Source of the DNA: Solirubrum puertoriconensis
Lineage (GTDB): Bacteria; Bacteroidota; Bacteroidia; Cytophagales; Hymenobacteraceae
DNA: 64,000 bases
Direction: 5' to 3'
Assembly: GCF_001483135.1 (NCBI RefSeq)
Contig: NZ_LNAL01000003.1
Location: forward strand, 558,001 to 622,000
Shown here piece after piece: positions 34,792-44,098 of the stretch. The stretch's first letter is position 1; each line of letters begins with the position of its first letter. The translations under genes and the position numbers were made by a program. Under the pieces are notes generated by a model. That model was not told the origin of the DNA. It saw only the letters and a list, made by a program, of their open reading frames with translations, and searched no databases.

Positions 34792-36555
34792 TTACTGAAT
34801 CTGCAGCTCGTAGGGCAGGCGGGCCTGCACGCCCTGCATTTGTGTAACGGTGCGGTACTGCTCGTAGATGGGGAACAGCGGGCCGAGCTTGGCTTTCAGG
34901 GCACGGGCTTCGGCTTCTTCCGAGTCGCCGAGTAAAGCCATAAAGCTTTCGAAAGCCGATTTGCGGCGGGGCAGGCTTTGCAGGCGGTAGTCGCCTTCGT
35001 CGAGCTTGGCGCGCTTAGCGGCCATGGCCACGGCATCGTCGAAGTCGCCGAGTACGTCAACCAAGCCACGCTCTTTGGCCTCAGTGCCCGACCACACGCG
35101 GCCCGATGCTAGGCGGCGCAGGCGCTCCACCGGCATTTTCCGACCTAGGGCCGCTTTGCTCGTGAAATCGGCGTAGGTGCGCTCTACTTCGTGCTGCAGC
35201 TGCTGCTGCTCGAAGGGCGTGAGGCGGCGCGTTACCGTTGGGATGTCGGAGAACTTGCCGGTGGTTACGCGGTCGACGGTGATGCCGAGCTTATCGGAGA
35301 GCAGTGGCCCTAGGTTGGGCAGCACGCCAAACACGCCAATCGAGCCGGTAATGGTGTTGGGGTGGGCCACAATGGCGTCGCAACCCATGGCCAGGTAGTA
35401 CCCGCCCGAGGCCGCCACGTCCGACATCGAGGCAATTACCGGCTTCTCTTTTTTGGCCAGCAGCACCTCGCGGTACATCACATCCGAGGCCAAAGCCGAG
35501 CCGCCTGGCGAGTTGATGCGCAGCACAATGGCTTTCACCTTTTTATCGAGGCGGGCTTTGCGGATGGCCTCGGCGAATTTGGTGCCGCCAATGCTTTCCT
35601 CGCCGCCTTTGCCGCTCACGATGTCGCCCTCGGCGTAAATGACGGCAATGCGGTTGCTGCTCGTTACTTCGTCGTCATCCTTATCAGCCTTGCTGTAGGT
35701 GCTCAGGCTAATGAGGCTGGGCTTTTTGTCTTTGCCTAGGTTCAGCTTGGTGCGCATGTAGTCGAGCACTTCGTCGTAGTAGCCCAGCTTGGTTACGAGG
35801 CCGAAGCGCTTGGCATCCTCGGCGTTGTGCACCAGCATGGAGTCTTGCACGGCCTTGAGGCGGGCAACCGGCAGCTTGCGCGCGGCGGCAATCTGCTGCA
35901 CGGTGTGGTTGTTGATGGAGTTCAGGAACGATACCGTTTGATAACGGGCCGAGTCGGAGAAATTCTCGCGCATGTAGGGCTCCACGGCGCTTTTGAACGA
36001 GCCCACCCGGAAGATAAACGGCTCCACGCCCAGCTTATCGAACAAGCGCTTGTAGAAGAACACCTCCGACGACAAGCCGTTGAACTCGAGCAGGCCTTGC
36101 GGGTGCAGGTACACCTCATCGGCCACCGACGACAGGTAGTAGCCTTTCTCGGAGCCGGTTTCGTGGTAGGCCACCACGAACTTGCCCGACTTCTTAAAGT
36201 CGATCAGCGCGTCGCGTACTTCCTCCAGCGAGGCCATACCGCCCGATACCACATCCAGGTTCAGCAAAATGCCGCGGATGTCGTCGTCGGTTTTGGCCCG
36301 GCCGATGGCTTCTTTCAGGTTGACGAGGCCAATGGAGGCGTTGCCCGCACCAAAGGGCGTGAACTCGGCCTCCTGCTTGCGCTCGGTAATCGGCTTGTCG
36401 AGCTTCAGCTCCAGCACCGAGTTGCTGGCCACGGTTACTTCGTCGGCTGAGCTACCTAGGGCAGCCACCATTGCGACGAACAAGAACAGGCCCACCACCG
36501 AAAACAGGATCAGCCCGACGATGGTAGCCAGTACGTATTTAAGAAATTGACGCAT
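34792..36555 (-). CDS. sppA: Signal peptide peptidase SppA (67K type)
   Basis: 587 residues from the ATG at 36555; a longer frame includes the -7 box and is rejected. One N-terminal membrane helix (about 8-32) anchors two tandem ClpP-like domains. The catalytic Lys is in [10 protein letters not shown] (about Lys188) in the first domain, and the Ser in AASGGYYLA (about Ser383) in the second. This is the Ser/Lys dyad of the long E. coli-type enzyme. It degrades cleaved signal peptides in the inner membrane. PNP lies 113 bp downstream. Confidence 0.92.
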   Translation of the reverse strand: MRQFLKYVLATIVGLILFSVVGLFLFVAMVAALGSSADEVTVASNSVLELKLDKPITERKQEAEFTPFGAGNASIGLVNLKEAIGRAKTDDDIRGILLNLDVVSGGMASLEEVRDALIDFKKSGKFVVAYHETGSEKGYYLSSVADEVYLHPQGLLEFNGLSSEVFFYKRLFDKLGVEPFIFRVGSFKSAVEPYMRENFSDSARYQTVSFLNSINNHTVQQIAAARKLPVARLKAVQDSMLVHNAEDAKRFGLVTKLGYYDEVLDYMRTKLNLGKDKKPSLISLSTYSKADKDDDEVTSSNRIAVIYAEGDIVSGKGGEESIGGTKFAEAIRKARLDKKVKAIVLRINSPGGSALASDVMYREVLLAKKEKPVIASMSDVAASGGYYLAMGCDAIVAHPNTITGSIGVFGVLPNLGPLLSDKLGITVDRVTTGKFSDIPTVTRRLTPFEQQQLQHEVERTYADFTSKAALGRKMPVERLRRLASGRVWSGTEAKERGLVDVLGDFDDAVAMAAKRAKLDEGDYRLQSLPRRKSAFESFMALLGDSEEAEARALKAKLGPLFPIYEQYRTVTQMQGVQARLPYELQIQ

Positions 36556-36588
36556 TGTTGAGGAAGAAGGATATAAGCGGCTAATAAA

Positions 36589-36596
36589 CAAAAGTA
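36589..36596 (-). promoter_or_regulatory. -7 box of sppA
   Basis: TACTTTTG on the minus strand, 33 bp before the ATG at 36555. A TTTG lies 24 bp further up, slightly wider than usual. Confidence 0.45.
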
Positions 36597-36712
36597 GAAG
36601 GGTTTTAGTAGCGGGTTGCACAAAGTAGCGCCGAACGGTGCTCGGCGCAGTATGCCAAAACGACCATTTGGCACAATGCGGCTGCCAGACGAAATACTAC
36701 ACCAAAGCACCT

Positions 36713-36912
36713 AGGTGCCCACTGGCGCGAGTCTTAGCGCTTCCAGCGCGCGACCCGTGCCGGCCACATGGGTAGGAGTCTCCAGACTCCCGTGTCGCGA
36801 ACGACACCTAGGGCATCGTGCAACGCCCGGGAGTCTGGAGACTCCCCTCCATGCCGCCGGTACGAGTCGCGCCCTACGGGCTAAGACTCGCGCCAGTAAG
36901 CCATAGGCACCT
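36713..36912. repeat. 200-bp nested inverted-repeat element between sppA and rarA
   Basis: Three nested complementary pairs: AGGTGCC (36713-36719) with GGCACCT (36906-36912); an 18-bp perfect pair at 36721-36738 and 36880-36897; an 18-bp perfect pair at 36775-36792 and 36828-36845. Each inner copy is also a hairpin by itself (GGAGTCT-CC-AGACTCC). The element fills most of the 430-bp gap without genes. It lacks a coding sequence and looks like a REP doublet or MITE-like unit. Confidence 0.75.
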
Positions 36913-36984
36913 GGGGCCTCTGCAGTTGGCGCAGTTCCGGACTGGCGCCTGTGGCGCCGGCGCCGAACATCGCACAGCATTACA

Positions 36985-38295
36985 TCAATACCCATACTTC
37001 TCGCCCCACCAGTAGCGCAGGCGCTCCAGCATTTTGGCTTCGGTGGGGTTGTCGCCGGGGGTGTAGAAGCGCTTCTTGCCGAGGCCATCGGGCATAAACT
37101 CCTGAAACACAAAGTTGCCTTCGCCATTGTGCGAGTAGTGGTACTCGGCACCGTAGTTCAGCTGCTTCATGAGCTTGGTGGGGGCGTTGCGCAATTGCAG
37201 CGGCACCGCGGCCACGCCGTTTTGCCGCACAAAAGCCCGCGCCTCCCGAATGGCCGTGTACGAGGCGTTACTCTTGGGCGAAGTGGCCAAATACACCACG
37301 CACTGACCTAGGATAATGTCCGACTCGGGCATGCCGATAACCGTAACGGCCTGAAACGTGCTCTGGGCCAGCAGCAGGGCGTTGGGGTTGGCGTTGCCCA
37401 CATCTTCCGAAGCCAGAATGAGCAGCCGCCGGGCAATAAACTTGGGGTCTTCGCCGCCTTCGAGCATCACGGCCAGGTAGTACAGCGCCGCGTTGGGATC
37501 GGAGCCCCGAATGCTCTTGATAAAGGCCGAAATGACGTCGTAGTGCATTTCGCCGCCTTTGTCGTAGCGGGAAAGGTTTTGCTGGGCCAGCTGTTGCACT
37601 ACTTCGTCGTTCACCATCACCTCGCCGGTTTCGGGGTTGGCTTTGGCGGCCTGCACCACAATTTCGAGCAGATTGAGCAGCTTGCGCGCATCGCCGCCCG
37701 AAATGCGCAGCAGCGCGTCGTAGCTTTCGAGGCGCACGGGCCGGCGGCGCAGGGCTTCGTCTTCGCGCAGGGCCCGGTCCACGAGGCCGGTTAGCTCCTC
37801 TTTACCTAGGGGCTCGAGCACGTATACCTGGGCCCGGCTGAGAATAGCCGGAATTACCTCGAATGAGGGGTTTTCAGTAGTAGCGCCTACAAGCGTAACA
37901 ATGCCCTGCTCCACGGCCCCGAGCAGCGCATCTTGCTGCGACTTGCTGAAACGGTGAATCTCATCAATAAACAGCACCGTATTGCGCCGCGACTTGGCCT
38001 GCTGAATTACGTCGCGCACATCTTTCACGCCGGCATTAATGGCGCTTAGGGCCACAAACGGTAGTTTCAGCTGCGAGGCCAGTAAGTGCGCCAGGGTGGT
38101 TTTGCCTACCCCGGGCGGGCCCCACAGAATCAGCGAAGGCAACCGACCGGCTTCGAGGTAGCGGCGCAGCACGCCGCCCTCACCAATAAGATGTTGCTGC
38201 CCCACGTACTCGGCCAAAGTGCGGGGGCGGAGCCGTTCGGCCAGCGGGGCGCCGGGCCGTGGTTGGTCGGCGGGTGGGTCGAAAAGAGAGTTCAT
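36985..38295 (-). CDS. rarA: Replication-associated recombination protein A (RarA/MgsA), AAA+ ATPase
   Basis: 436 residues from the ATG at 38295. The AAA+ core has Walker A GPPGVGKTTL (about 57-66), Walker B LFIDEIHRF (about 106-114), the sensor region LVGATTENPSFEV and an Arg finger in SRAQVY. The C-terminal MgsA domain follows (IRGSDPNAALYYLA near 280). RarA forms tetramers that act at stalled replication forks. The ATG at 38295 (MNSLFDPP) fits the family; codons upstream belong to the structured repeat region. Confidence 0.93.
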   Translation of the reverse strand: MNSLFDPPADQPRPGAPLAERLRPRTLAEYVGQQHLIGEGGVLRRYLEAGRLPSLILWGPPGVGKTTLAHLLASQLKLPFVALSAINAGVKDVRDVIQQAKSRRNTVLFIDEIHRFSKSQQDALLGAVEQGIVTLVGATTENPSFEVIPAILSRAQVYVLEPLGKEELTGLVDRALREDEALRRRPVRLESYDALLRISGGDARKLLNLLEIVVQAAKANPETGEVMVNDEVVQQLAQQNLSRYDKGGEMHYDVISAFIKSIRGSDPNAALYYLAVMLEGGEDPKFIARRLLILASEDVGNANPNALLLAQSTFQAVTVIGMPESDIILGQCVVYLATSPKSNASYTAIREARAFVRQNGVAAVPLQLRNAPTKLMKQLNYGAEYHYSHNGEGNFVFQEFMPDGLGKKRFYTPGDNPTEAKMLERLRYWWGEKYGY

Positions 38296-38337
38296 ACAAG
38301 AGGAGCAAGGCTGGCAAGCGCGGATGCCATGGCACAA

Positions 38338-38429
38338 CGAAGATGTAGCACCTAGGCCGTACTTCGCGTATCAGTACACGATTGTAGCTCCGCACATACG
38401 CGAAGTGCCGCCCCTGCGCTACATCTTCG
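38338..38429. repeat. 92-bp nested inverted repeat between rarA and the EamA gene
   Basis: CGAAGATGTAGC at 38338-38349 pairs with GCTACATCTTCG at 38418-38429. Inside it, ACTTCGCGTAT at 38361-38371 pairs with ATACGCGAAGT at 38396-38406. The gap holds the promoters of two divergent genes, so the element may affect both. Confidence 0.7.
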
Positions 38430-38456
38430 CACCCTCGTCCACTTAGTATTTGTTGC

Positions 38457-39401
38457 GTGAATCAGCTCTCAAACCCACTGCGCGTGCATACCGCGCTGTT
38501 TATCGTGTCGCTGATTTACGCCGCCAACTACAGCCTCTCCAAGGAGGTGATGCCGCATTACGTAGGGCCCTACGGCATTGTGGTGCTGCGCGTGGTTACG
38601 GCCGCGGTGGTATTCGAGGTGCTGGCGCGGCTGTTTGCCAAGGAGCGCATTACCGGTCGTGCCGATAACATACGCTCCATTTTGTGTGGCATTTCGGGCA
38701 TTGGCCTGAACCAACTGCTGTTTTTTGGCGGGCTCAACCTTACCACGCCCATCAGCGCCTCGCTGGTGCAAACCATTTCGCCTATTGTGGTGGTGCTGGC
38801 CTCGGTGGTGCTGCTCGGCGAGCGTATCACCCTGAAGCGTGCCCTAGGTATTGGCATTGCCGGGGCGGGGGCGGCCATGGTAATTCTGAGCCGCGGCCCA
38901 GCCGGTGCCGCGGGCCAATCAGTAGCCCTAGGTAATCTGTTGATTCTGCTTAATGCCACCTTCTTTGGGCTGTACCTAGTGCTGGTAGCCCCCCTGATGC
39001 GCAAGTACCACGCCTTTACGGTGCTGGCGCGCAGCTTTCTGGTGGGGGCATTTATTGTGGTGCCCTTCGGCTTCAAGCAGGCTTTGGCGCCCGATTACGC
39101 AGAGCTTCCCCTGCGCATTTGGGTTATTATTCTCTATATGGTGTTCATGCTCACGGTGGTAGCCTACCTGCTCAACAATTGGGCCCTGAAGCATGCTTCG
39201 CCGGCGTTGCTGGGTGTGTATATCTACCTGCAGCCCATTCTGGCCGTGCTTATTGCCGTGGCCCTAGGTAAAGACCACCTTACGTGGGGCCGGGCCCTGC
39301 AAGGCACTCTGATTTTTGCCGGGGTGTGGCTGGTAAGTCAGAAACCGAAGCACAAAACCATAATTGGCAAGGAGGTGCCGCTGGAGCCGGTGCAGGACTG
39401 A
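38457..39401 (+). CDS. EamA/DMT-family transporter
   Basis: 314 residues from a GTG start. About ten membrane helices in two repeats of five, the EamA pattern: the first repeat carries SLSKEVMPHYVGPYG near 22, the second SPALLGVYIYLQPILAVLIA near 240. Such permeases export amino acids, metabolites or drugs across the inner membrane; the substrate is not readable. The gene is divergent from rarA, with the nested repeat between them. Confidence 0.88.
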   Translation: MNQLSNPLRVHTALFIVSLIYAANYSLSKEVMPHYVGPYGIVVLRVVTAAVVFEVLARLFAKERITGRADNIRSILCGISGIGLNQLLFFGGLNLTTPISASLVQTISPIVVVLASVVLLGERITLKRALGIGIAGAGAAMVILSRGPAGAAGQSVALGNLLILLNATFFGLYLVLVAPLMRKYHAFTVLARSFLVGAFIVVPFGFKQALAPDYAELPLRIWVIILYMVFMLTVVAYLLNNWALKHASPALLGVYIYLQPILAVLIAVALGKDHLTWGRALQGTLIFAGVWLVSQKPKHKTIIGKEVPLEPVQD

Positions 39402-39402
39402 C

Positions 39403-39624
39403 CTAGGCGTCGAGCAACTGGCGGTTTACGCGCCAGCCCCAACGTACAAACAATACTATCAACAGCACCTTGGCCAGCAAGGCGCAGCTCAGGCCCAGCA
39501 GCAGGCCACCATCGGCCAGCAGCGGCGAGAGGTTTGAAAGCTTGAAGAACACGCCCAAGCCAGCTAATACTAAGCCACCCAGCAGCAGGTACAGCAATTT
39601 CCAGAAGGTGAGGAGCGTCTTCAT
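39403..39624 (-). CDS. Small two-helix membrane protein, unknown function
   Basis: 73 residues from the ATG at 39624 (MKTLLTFWKLLYLLLGG). Two hydrophobic helices (about 5-25 and 32-60) and a basic C-terminus (RWGWRVNRQLLDA). Its stop is one base from the stop of the convergent EamA gene. No family recognised. Codon use is like its neighbours, including a CCTAGG at the 3' end. Confidence 0.55.
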   Translation of the reverse strand: MKTLLTFWKLLYLLLGGLVLAGLGVFFKLSNLSPLLADGGLLLGLSCALLAKVLLIVLFVRWGWRVNRQLLDA

Positions 39625-39800
39625 GCGGAGCGGTGCTTGGGTATTAGAGTTTACATCAAGGCAGTGCGTTAGCCAACGATAGCAAAATCTCGGCAATACG
39701 CGAAACATTAGTGCTGACTTGTGTGCTCTCGGCGGCAGCTGCATTTCTGCTGGTACCGGCCTTGAACCCATAAAGCCAAAATCAAGTCAGTTCAACAACC

Positions 39801-40241
39801 ATGCGGATCGAAGAATTGATACCCCAAAGCGGCGATTCTGTTCTCAACAGCTACCGATACCTACAAGGGCAGTTGTGCATCGAACTCGACGTGCCTGAGC
39901 TGGAGCAGGCTATACTGATTCAGGTTGAAACCGACCAGATATCAGTGAATAACCTAGCTCTGACCCACAACGAGGTGTCCGGCACTTGCTACGTTGCGCT
40001 TATCGACCTGAGTATCGTGCTGGCGATAGAAAACGGCATATACCGGCCGAACCCGCACTTTGGTAATATGATGCAGGAAGTACGCCGTCACTACCACTTA
40101 GCTTATGGGCAGCGGCAAAGCGAGGCCAAGATGCTATTGACTTTACGCGGAAGCAGCACCTTGCTCTCCTGTTTAATTGCCGATGCTGCGGCGGTAACAG
40201 TGCGAATGATGGGGAGTAAACCAGGACCGGATGAGCACTAG
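39801..40241 (+). CDS. Hypothetical cytoplasmic protein
   Basis: 146 residues, starting MRIEELIPQSGD. No signal peptide or membrane helix. The sequence is mixed alpha/beta with YRYLQGQLCIELDVP near residue 18. The short protein at 49253 also has a YLEGQLLV-type strand after a similar N-terminus, so the two may be distantly related, but I cannot confirm this. It stands 70 bp before the response regulator on the same strand. Function unknown. Confidence 0.6.
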   Translation: MRIEELIPQSGDSVLNSYRYLQGQLCIELDVPELEQAILIQVETDQISVNNLALTHNEVSGTCYVALIDLSIVLAIENGIYRPNPHFGNMMQEVRRHYHLAYGQRQSEAKMLLTLRGSSTLLSCLIADAAAVTVRMMGSKPGPDEH

Positions 40242-40314
40242 CCAAGCACCTCAACTCGGGTTCGTGCGTAACTTCGTATCAGTTGGGAGGTAACCTTGCC
40301 CGCACCGCCGTTGC

Positions 40315-40992
40315 ATGAAATTACTACTCGTTGAGGACGAGCCCAAGCTGGCCTCGTTTATCCGAAAAGGATTCGAAAACGAAGCCTACGAGATAGAAGT
40401 AGCCTACGACGGCCGCGTCGGCAAGTCGTTGCTCGACCGCAACCGCTACGACGTGGTTATTCTCGACGTCAACTTGCCCTACATCAACGGGTTTGAGCTG
40501 TGCCGCCAGTTGCGCGAGCACGACGCTCACGTGCCCGTGCTCATGCTCACGGCCCTCGATAGCCTCGATGATAAAGTGGCTGGCTTCGAGGCCGGTGCCG
40601 ACGATTACCTCGTAAAGCCTTTCGAGTTTAAAGAGCTGCTGCTGCGTACCCGGGCCCTAGGCAAGCGCAACCACGAGGCCGCTACCGCCAAACGCATTTT
40701 GCGCATGGCCGACCTCGAGATGAACCTCGACGGCCGTTACGTAACCCGCGCCGGACAGCGCATCGACCTGACCACCCGCGAGTATTCTTTGCTGGAATAC
40801 CTGCTGCTAAACCGTGGCAAAACCGTAACGCGCGTGGATATTGCCGAGCGGGTGTGGGAGCTGAACTTCGACACCAACACCAACATCATTGATGTGTACG
40901 TGAGCTACTTGCGCAAGAAGATCGACAAGGATTTCTCGCCAAAGCTCATTCATACGGTGGTGGGCATGGGCTACACCATGCGCGAAGGCTAA
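40315..40992 (+). CDS. OmpR/PhoB-family response regulator
   Basis: 225 residues. The receiver domain has phospho-acceptor Asp in VILDVNLPYINGFE (about 51), the Thr in LMLTALD (about 79) and the Lys in LVKPFEFKELL (about 101). The DNA-binding winged helix follows (LTTREYSLLEYLLLNRGK near 152, ending VVGMGYTMREG). The kinase gene begins 35 bp downstream. The RND efflux genes after it carry phased TAAT repeats, which are the likely targets. Confidence 0.93.
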   Translation: MKLLLVEDEPKLASFIRKGFENEAYEIEVAYDGRVGKSLLDRNRYDVVILDVNLPYINGFELCRQLREHDAHVPVLMLTALDSLDDKVAGFEAGADDYLVKPFEFKELLLRTRALGKRNHEAATAKRILRMADLEMNLDGRYVTRAGQRIDLTTREYSLLEYLLLNRGKTVTRVDIAERVWELNFDTNTNIIDVYVSYLRKKIDKDFSPKLIHTVVGMGYTMREG

Positions 40993-41027
40993 GCAACCTA
41001 AGAACGGGAGGAGAGAAAGAGGCCAAG

Positions 41028-42422
41028 ATGCTGATCCGCAACAAACTGATTCTGCGCTTTACGCTGCTGGTACTGGCTATACAGCTGTGCTTTTCGCTGT
41101 TTATCTACTACTTCAACGCTGCCACGCGCGAAAAGAAGTTTCAGAACCGCATGGCCGGCAAGGTGGAGCTTACGGGCCGCATTCTGCTGAAGCGCGACAA
41201 CCTGCGGCGCGGCATCCTGAGCGCGTTCCGGCGGCGCGACTTGCTTACGCAGGCGGGCGAGCAAATCAGTATTTTCAGCCCGCACGGCCGCCTCATCTAC
41301 GCCTCCGACGACCACATCGACCAGCGCGGCAACCTCGCGCATTTCAACCAAATACAGCCTAACCACTCAGTAGCGTTTAAGTACGGTGGCCGCGAGTGCC
41401 TGGGCGTGTACTACGAGCACCGCGGGCAGGGCTACCGTATTTTTGCCGCCGGCTACGATGAGGTGGGCCACCAGCAATTGGGCAAGCTGCTGCTGATTCT
41501 GCTGGTGGGCAACATTGGGGCGCTGGCCCTCACGGTAGTAGCCGGCTGGTACTTCGCCGAAGAATCACTAAAACCCATTGCGCGCATTGTGCGCGAAGTG
41601 CGCCGTATTACGGCCTCCAACCTAGGACAGCGCGTGCACGAGGGCAACCAGAAAGATGAAATTGCCCAGCTGGCCATCACGTTCAACCGCATGCTCGAGG
41701 GGCTGGAGCAGGCCTTTGAGGCGCACAAAAGCTTTGTGGCCCACGCCTCGCACGAGCTGCGCACGCCACTTGCCAACGCCCTAGGTACCCTCGAAACCTC
41801 GCTGAGCTACGACACCGACCTGACCGAAGCCAAGCGCAGCATGCAATCTTCCATCGAGGAGCTGCGTCGCATTATCGAACTGACCAACGGCCTATTGGCC
41901 CTGGCAAAAGCCGACGAAACCAGCTTCAAGCGCAACCCCGTGCGCCTCGATGAATGCCTCACGCAGGCCATTGATTACTGCACAGCCAAGCACACCAACT
42001 GCGCGGTGCAGCTGCAGTTCGGCTACCTGCCCGACGACGTGGAAGACCCGTTTATGGTGCTCGGCAACGAGCACCTGCTTACCACGGCCCTATTTAACCT
42101 TCTCGACAACGCCTGCAAGTACTCCGGCAAGCCCGTAACGGTGGAGCTGGGCTACCACAACCGCAAGACCCTGGTTGTAACCGTTGCCGACGCAGGCATT
42201 GGCATTGAGCCGCAGGCTTTGCAGCGCGTGTTCGAGCCGCTGTTTCGGGCCGAAAACGGCCGCTCCAAACCGGGCTACGGCATTGGCCTGCCCATGACGC
42301 AAAAGGTGGTACGCCTGCACAAAGGCGAGCTTACCCTGAGCTCCGAGCCGGGGCAGGGCACTACCGCCACCGTGCGGCTGCCGGCCTACGTAGCGGCTGC
42401 CGAGCCCAAAACGGCCCATTAG
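41028..42422 (+). CDS. Sensor histidine kinase
   Basis: 464 residues. Two membrane helices (about 10-30 and 155-178) enclose a periplasmic sensor of ~125 residues. Then follow a HAMP linker, the HisKA helix with the phospho-acceptor His in ASHELRTPLANA (about His242) and the HATPase domain with N-box LLDNACKYSG, G1 VADAGIGI and G2 GYGIGLPMT. The signal is unknown, but coupling with an RND pump suggests drugs, metals or envelope stress. It is the second gene of a two-gene operon with the response regulator. Confidence 0.93.
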   Translation: MLIRNKLILRFTLLVLAIQLCFSLFIYYFNAATREKKFQNRMAGKVELTGRILLKRDNLRRGILSAFRRRDLLTQAGEQISIFSPHGRLIYASDDHIDQRGNLAHFNQIQPNHSVAFKYGGRECLGVYYEHRGQGYRIFAAGYDEVGHQQLGKLLLILLVGNIGALALTVVAGWYFAEESLKPIARIVREVRRITASNLGQRVHEGNQKDEIAQLAITFNRMLEGLEQAFEAHKSFVAHASHELRTPLANALGTLETSLSYDTDLTEAKRSMQSSIEELRRIIELTNGLLALAKADETSFKRNPVRLDECLTQAIDYCTAKHTNCAVQLQFGYLPDDVEDPFMVLGNEHLLTTALFNLLDNACKYSGKPVTVELGYHNRKTLVVTVADAGIGIEPQALQRVFEPLFRAENGRSKPGYGIGLPMTQKVVRLHKGELTLSSEPGQGTTATVRLPAYVAAAEPKTAH

Positions 42423-42438
42423 CACCTAGGGGGCAGCC

Positions 42439-42475
42439 TTAATCTTTTCTAATCCGGTTTTCACGTGGCTTTAAT
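42439..42475 (+). promoter_or_regulatory. Probable response-regulator binding site 1
   Basis: The 15-mer TTAATCTTTTCTAAT at 42439-42453 is an exact copy of the one at 42790-42804. TAAT cores lie at 42440, 42450 and 42472, i.e. 10 and 22 bp apart. It sits 36 bp before the small membrane gene. Confidence 0.55.
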
Positions 42476-42511
42476 GCCCTGCGGCCTCCTTTGTGGCCGA
42501 TCAGTGCATTT

Positions 42512-42793
42512 ATGCCCATGAAGAAGCACCGTCGGCCGACGCAGCTACCAGCCTTTTTGCTGCTGGCAGCATTGCTGTTGTCGGCTAGTCTGAACTGCTA
42601 TTTGCTGTACCCCGACGCCGACCACCGCCTTGATAAAGAGGCGGTGGCCGATACGCGCGCCGACGAGTCGGAGGTGGAGCTGCGCCTGATGCGAGGCCAA
42701 TTGGCCGACTGCCAGGCCGAGCAGCTACGCAAAGACAGCCTGTTGGTTAGCCTGCTCAGCGAGGAGCAGCCCACGGCCCAAACCCGACTTTAA
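42512..42793 (+). CDS. Small single-pass membrane protein in the efflux locus
   Basis: 93 residues from the ATG at 42512 (or 42518). A basic N-terminus (KKHRRPT) leads to one membrane helix (about 10-30). After it comes a charged helical region (about 40-85) with heptad-like Leu spacing that may form a coiled coil. It lies between two copies of the TAAT-repeat site, so it is probably under the same regulator. No family recognised; a regulator or accessory part of the pump is possible. Confidence 0.6.
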   Translation: MPMKKHRRPTQLPAFLLLAALLLSASLNCYLLYPDADHRLDKEAVADTRADESEVELRLMRGQLADCQAEQLRKDSLLVSLLSEEQPTAQTRL

Positions 42794-42826
42794 TCTTTTC
42801 TAATGTTAGCCTAATGCGGCTCTAAT
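42790..42826 (+). promoter_or_regulatory. Probable response-regulator binding site 2 (RND operon)
   Basis: TTAATCTTTTCTAAT at 42790-42804, then CTAATG at 42800, 42811 and 42822 with exact 11-bp spacing. The array faces the adaptor gene at 42887, one helical turn per repeat, the pattern bound head-to-tail by OmpR/PhoB regulators. Confidence 0.65.
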
Positions 42827-42886
42827 GCTGTAGCTACAGCTTTGGGGGCGCCAATTACACCTATTGTCTTTTTTGGCCAGCTCGCC

Positions 42887-44098
42887 ATGTCACCATTGCC
42901 CCGAATACTACACTTGCCCATACTTGCCGCCGTTCTGGGTGGCTTGGCCCTTGCGGGCTGCACCGCCAAAGGCGAAACCGAACAATCGGCCACTGCCACG
43001 GCCGAGGAAGCCCCCGTGCTGCCCGTAACGCAGCTGGTAGCCAAGGATACCGTGCTGTTTCGCAAGTACGTGGCCGACATTCAGGCCCTGCGCAACGTAG
43101 AGGTGCGCGGCCGCGTGCAAGGCTTCCTCGATAAAATTCACGTCGACGAAGGCCAGGAGGTAAAACAAGGCCAGCTGCTGTTCAGCATCAACGACGCGCC
43201 CTACCGTACCCAAATCAGCAAAGCCAAAGCGGCCCTGGCCAGTGCCCAAGCCGCTACCCGCGTAGCCGAGCTGGAGGTAAAGCAGGTGACGCTGCTGGTT
43301 GAAAAAAACATCGTGTCGAAAACGGAGCTGGAGGTAGCGCAGGCTAAGCTAAAGGCGGCGCAATCCGAAGCAGCCCAAGCCCGTTCGGCCTTAACCGAAG
43401 CGCAGCTGAGCCTTTCCTACACGCAAGTGCGCGCCCCCTTCGACGGCATCATCGACCGCATTCCGCTGAAGGTGGGCAGCCTGGTTGATGACGGCACGCT
43501 GCTTACCACCGTATCCGACATTCGGGCCGTGTTTGCCTATTTCACCGTGTCGGAAGGCGAGTACCTCGACTACATGAAGCGCCGCCGCAAAGGGGCCGGC
43601 AGCCACACCGACGAGGTGCAGCTGGTGCTGGCCGATGGCTCGCAGTACCCGCACCTAGGCAAAATTGAAACCGTGGAAAGTGAATTCGACGCCAACACCG
43701 GTTCCATTGCTTTTCGGGCGCGTTTTCAGAACCCCGATAAGCTGCTGAAGCACGGCGCTACCGGCCGCATTAAGCTGGCCAGCGAGGTAGAAGACGCCGT
43801 GCTTCTGCCGCAAAAAGCCGTATTCGAGCTGCAGGACAAGAACTACGTGTTCCTCGTCGATCAGAACAACCGCCTGCGCCAAACGCACTTTGTACCCAAA
43901 ACCCGTCTCTCGCACTTCTACGTGGTGGAGACCGGCCTAAAGCCCGGCGACCGGGTGGTGTACGAGGGCGTGCAGGATGCCCGCGACGGTATGCGCATCA
44001 AGCCCCGGCCCGTGGGCATCGATAGCCTGCTGGCGCCAGCACCTAGGCCCAGCAATGGCGGCGGCAGCGGCTCGGTAGCTACCGTGCACGCTTACTAA
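42887..44098 (+). CDS. RND efflux periplasmic adaptor subunit (HlyD/MFP family)
   Basis: 403 residues. A lipoprotein signal peptide ends with LALAGC (Cys24). The order is beta-barrel/lipoyl half (VRGRVQGFLDKIHVDEGQEV near 75), a helical hairpin rich in Ala (about 107-180), the second lipoyl half (VRAPFDGIIDRIPLKVGSLV near 182) and the barrel and membrane-proximal domains. It bridges the inner-membrane pump and the TolC-type channel encoded downstream. The start at 42887 is chosen for the lipobox. Confidence 0.92.
   Translation: MSPLPRILHLPILAAVLGGLALAGCTAKGETEQSATATAEEAPVLPVTQLVAKDTVLFRKYVADIQALRNVEVRGRVQGFLDKIHVDEGQEVKQGQLLFSINDAPYRTQISKAKAALASAQAATRVAELEVKQVTLLVEKNIVSKTELEVAQAKLKAAQSEAAQARSALTEAQLSLSYTQVRAPFDGIIDRIPLKVGSLVDDGTLLTTVSDIRAVFAYFTVSEGEYLDYMKRRRKGAGSHTDEVQLVLADGSQYPHLGKIETVESEFDANTGSIAFRARFQNPDKLLKHGATGRIKLASEVEDAVLLPQKAVFELQDKNYVFLVDQNNRLRQTHFVPKTRLSHFYVVETGLKPGDRVVYEGVQDARDGMRIKPRPVGIDSLLAPAPRPSNGGGSGSVATVHAY

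Noticed and set aside
36711-37151. Minus-strand frame in the sppA/rarA gap
   Set aside because: Runs over the inverted-repeat element and the 3' end of rarA; its composition is Arg/Ala/Ser-rich without any motif.
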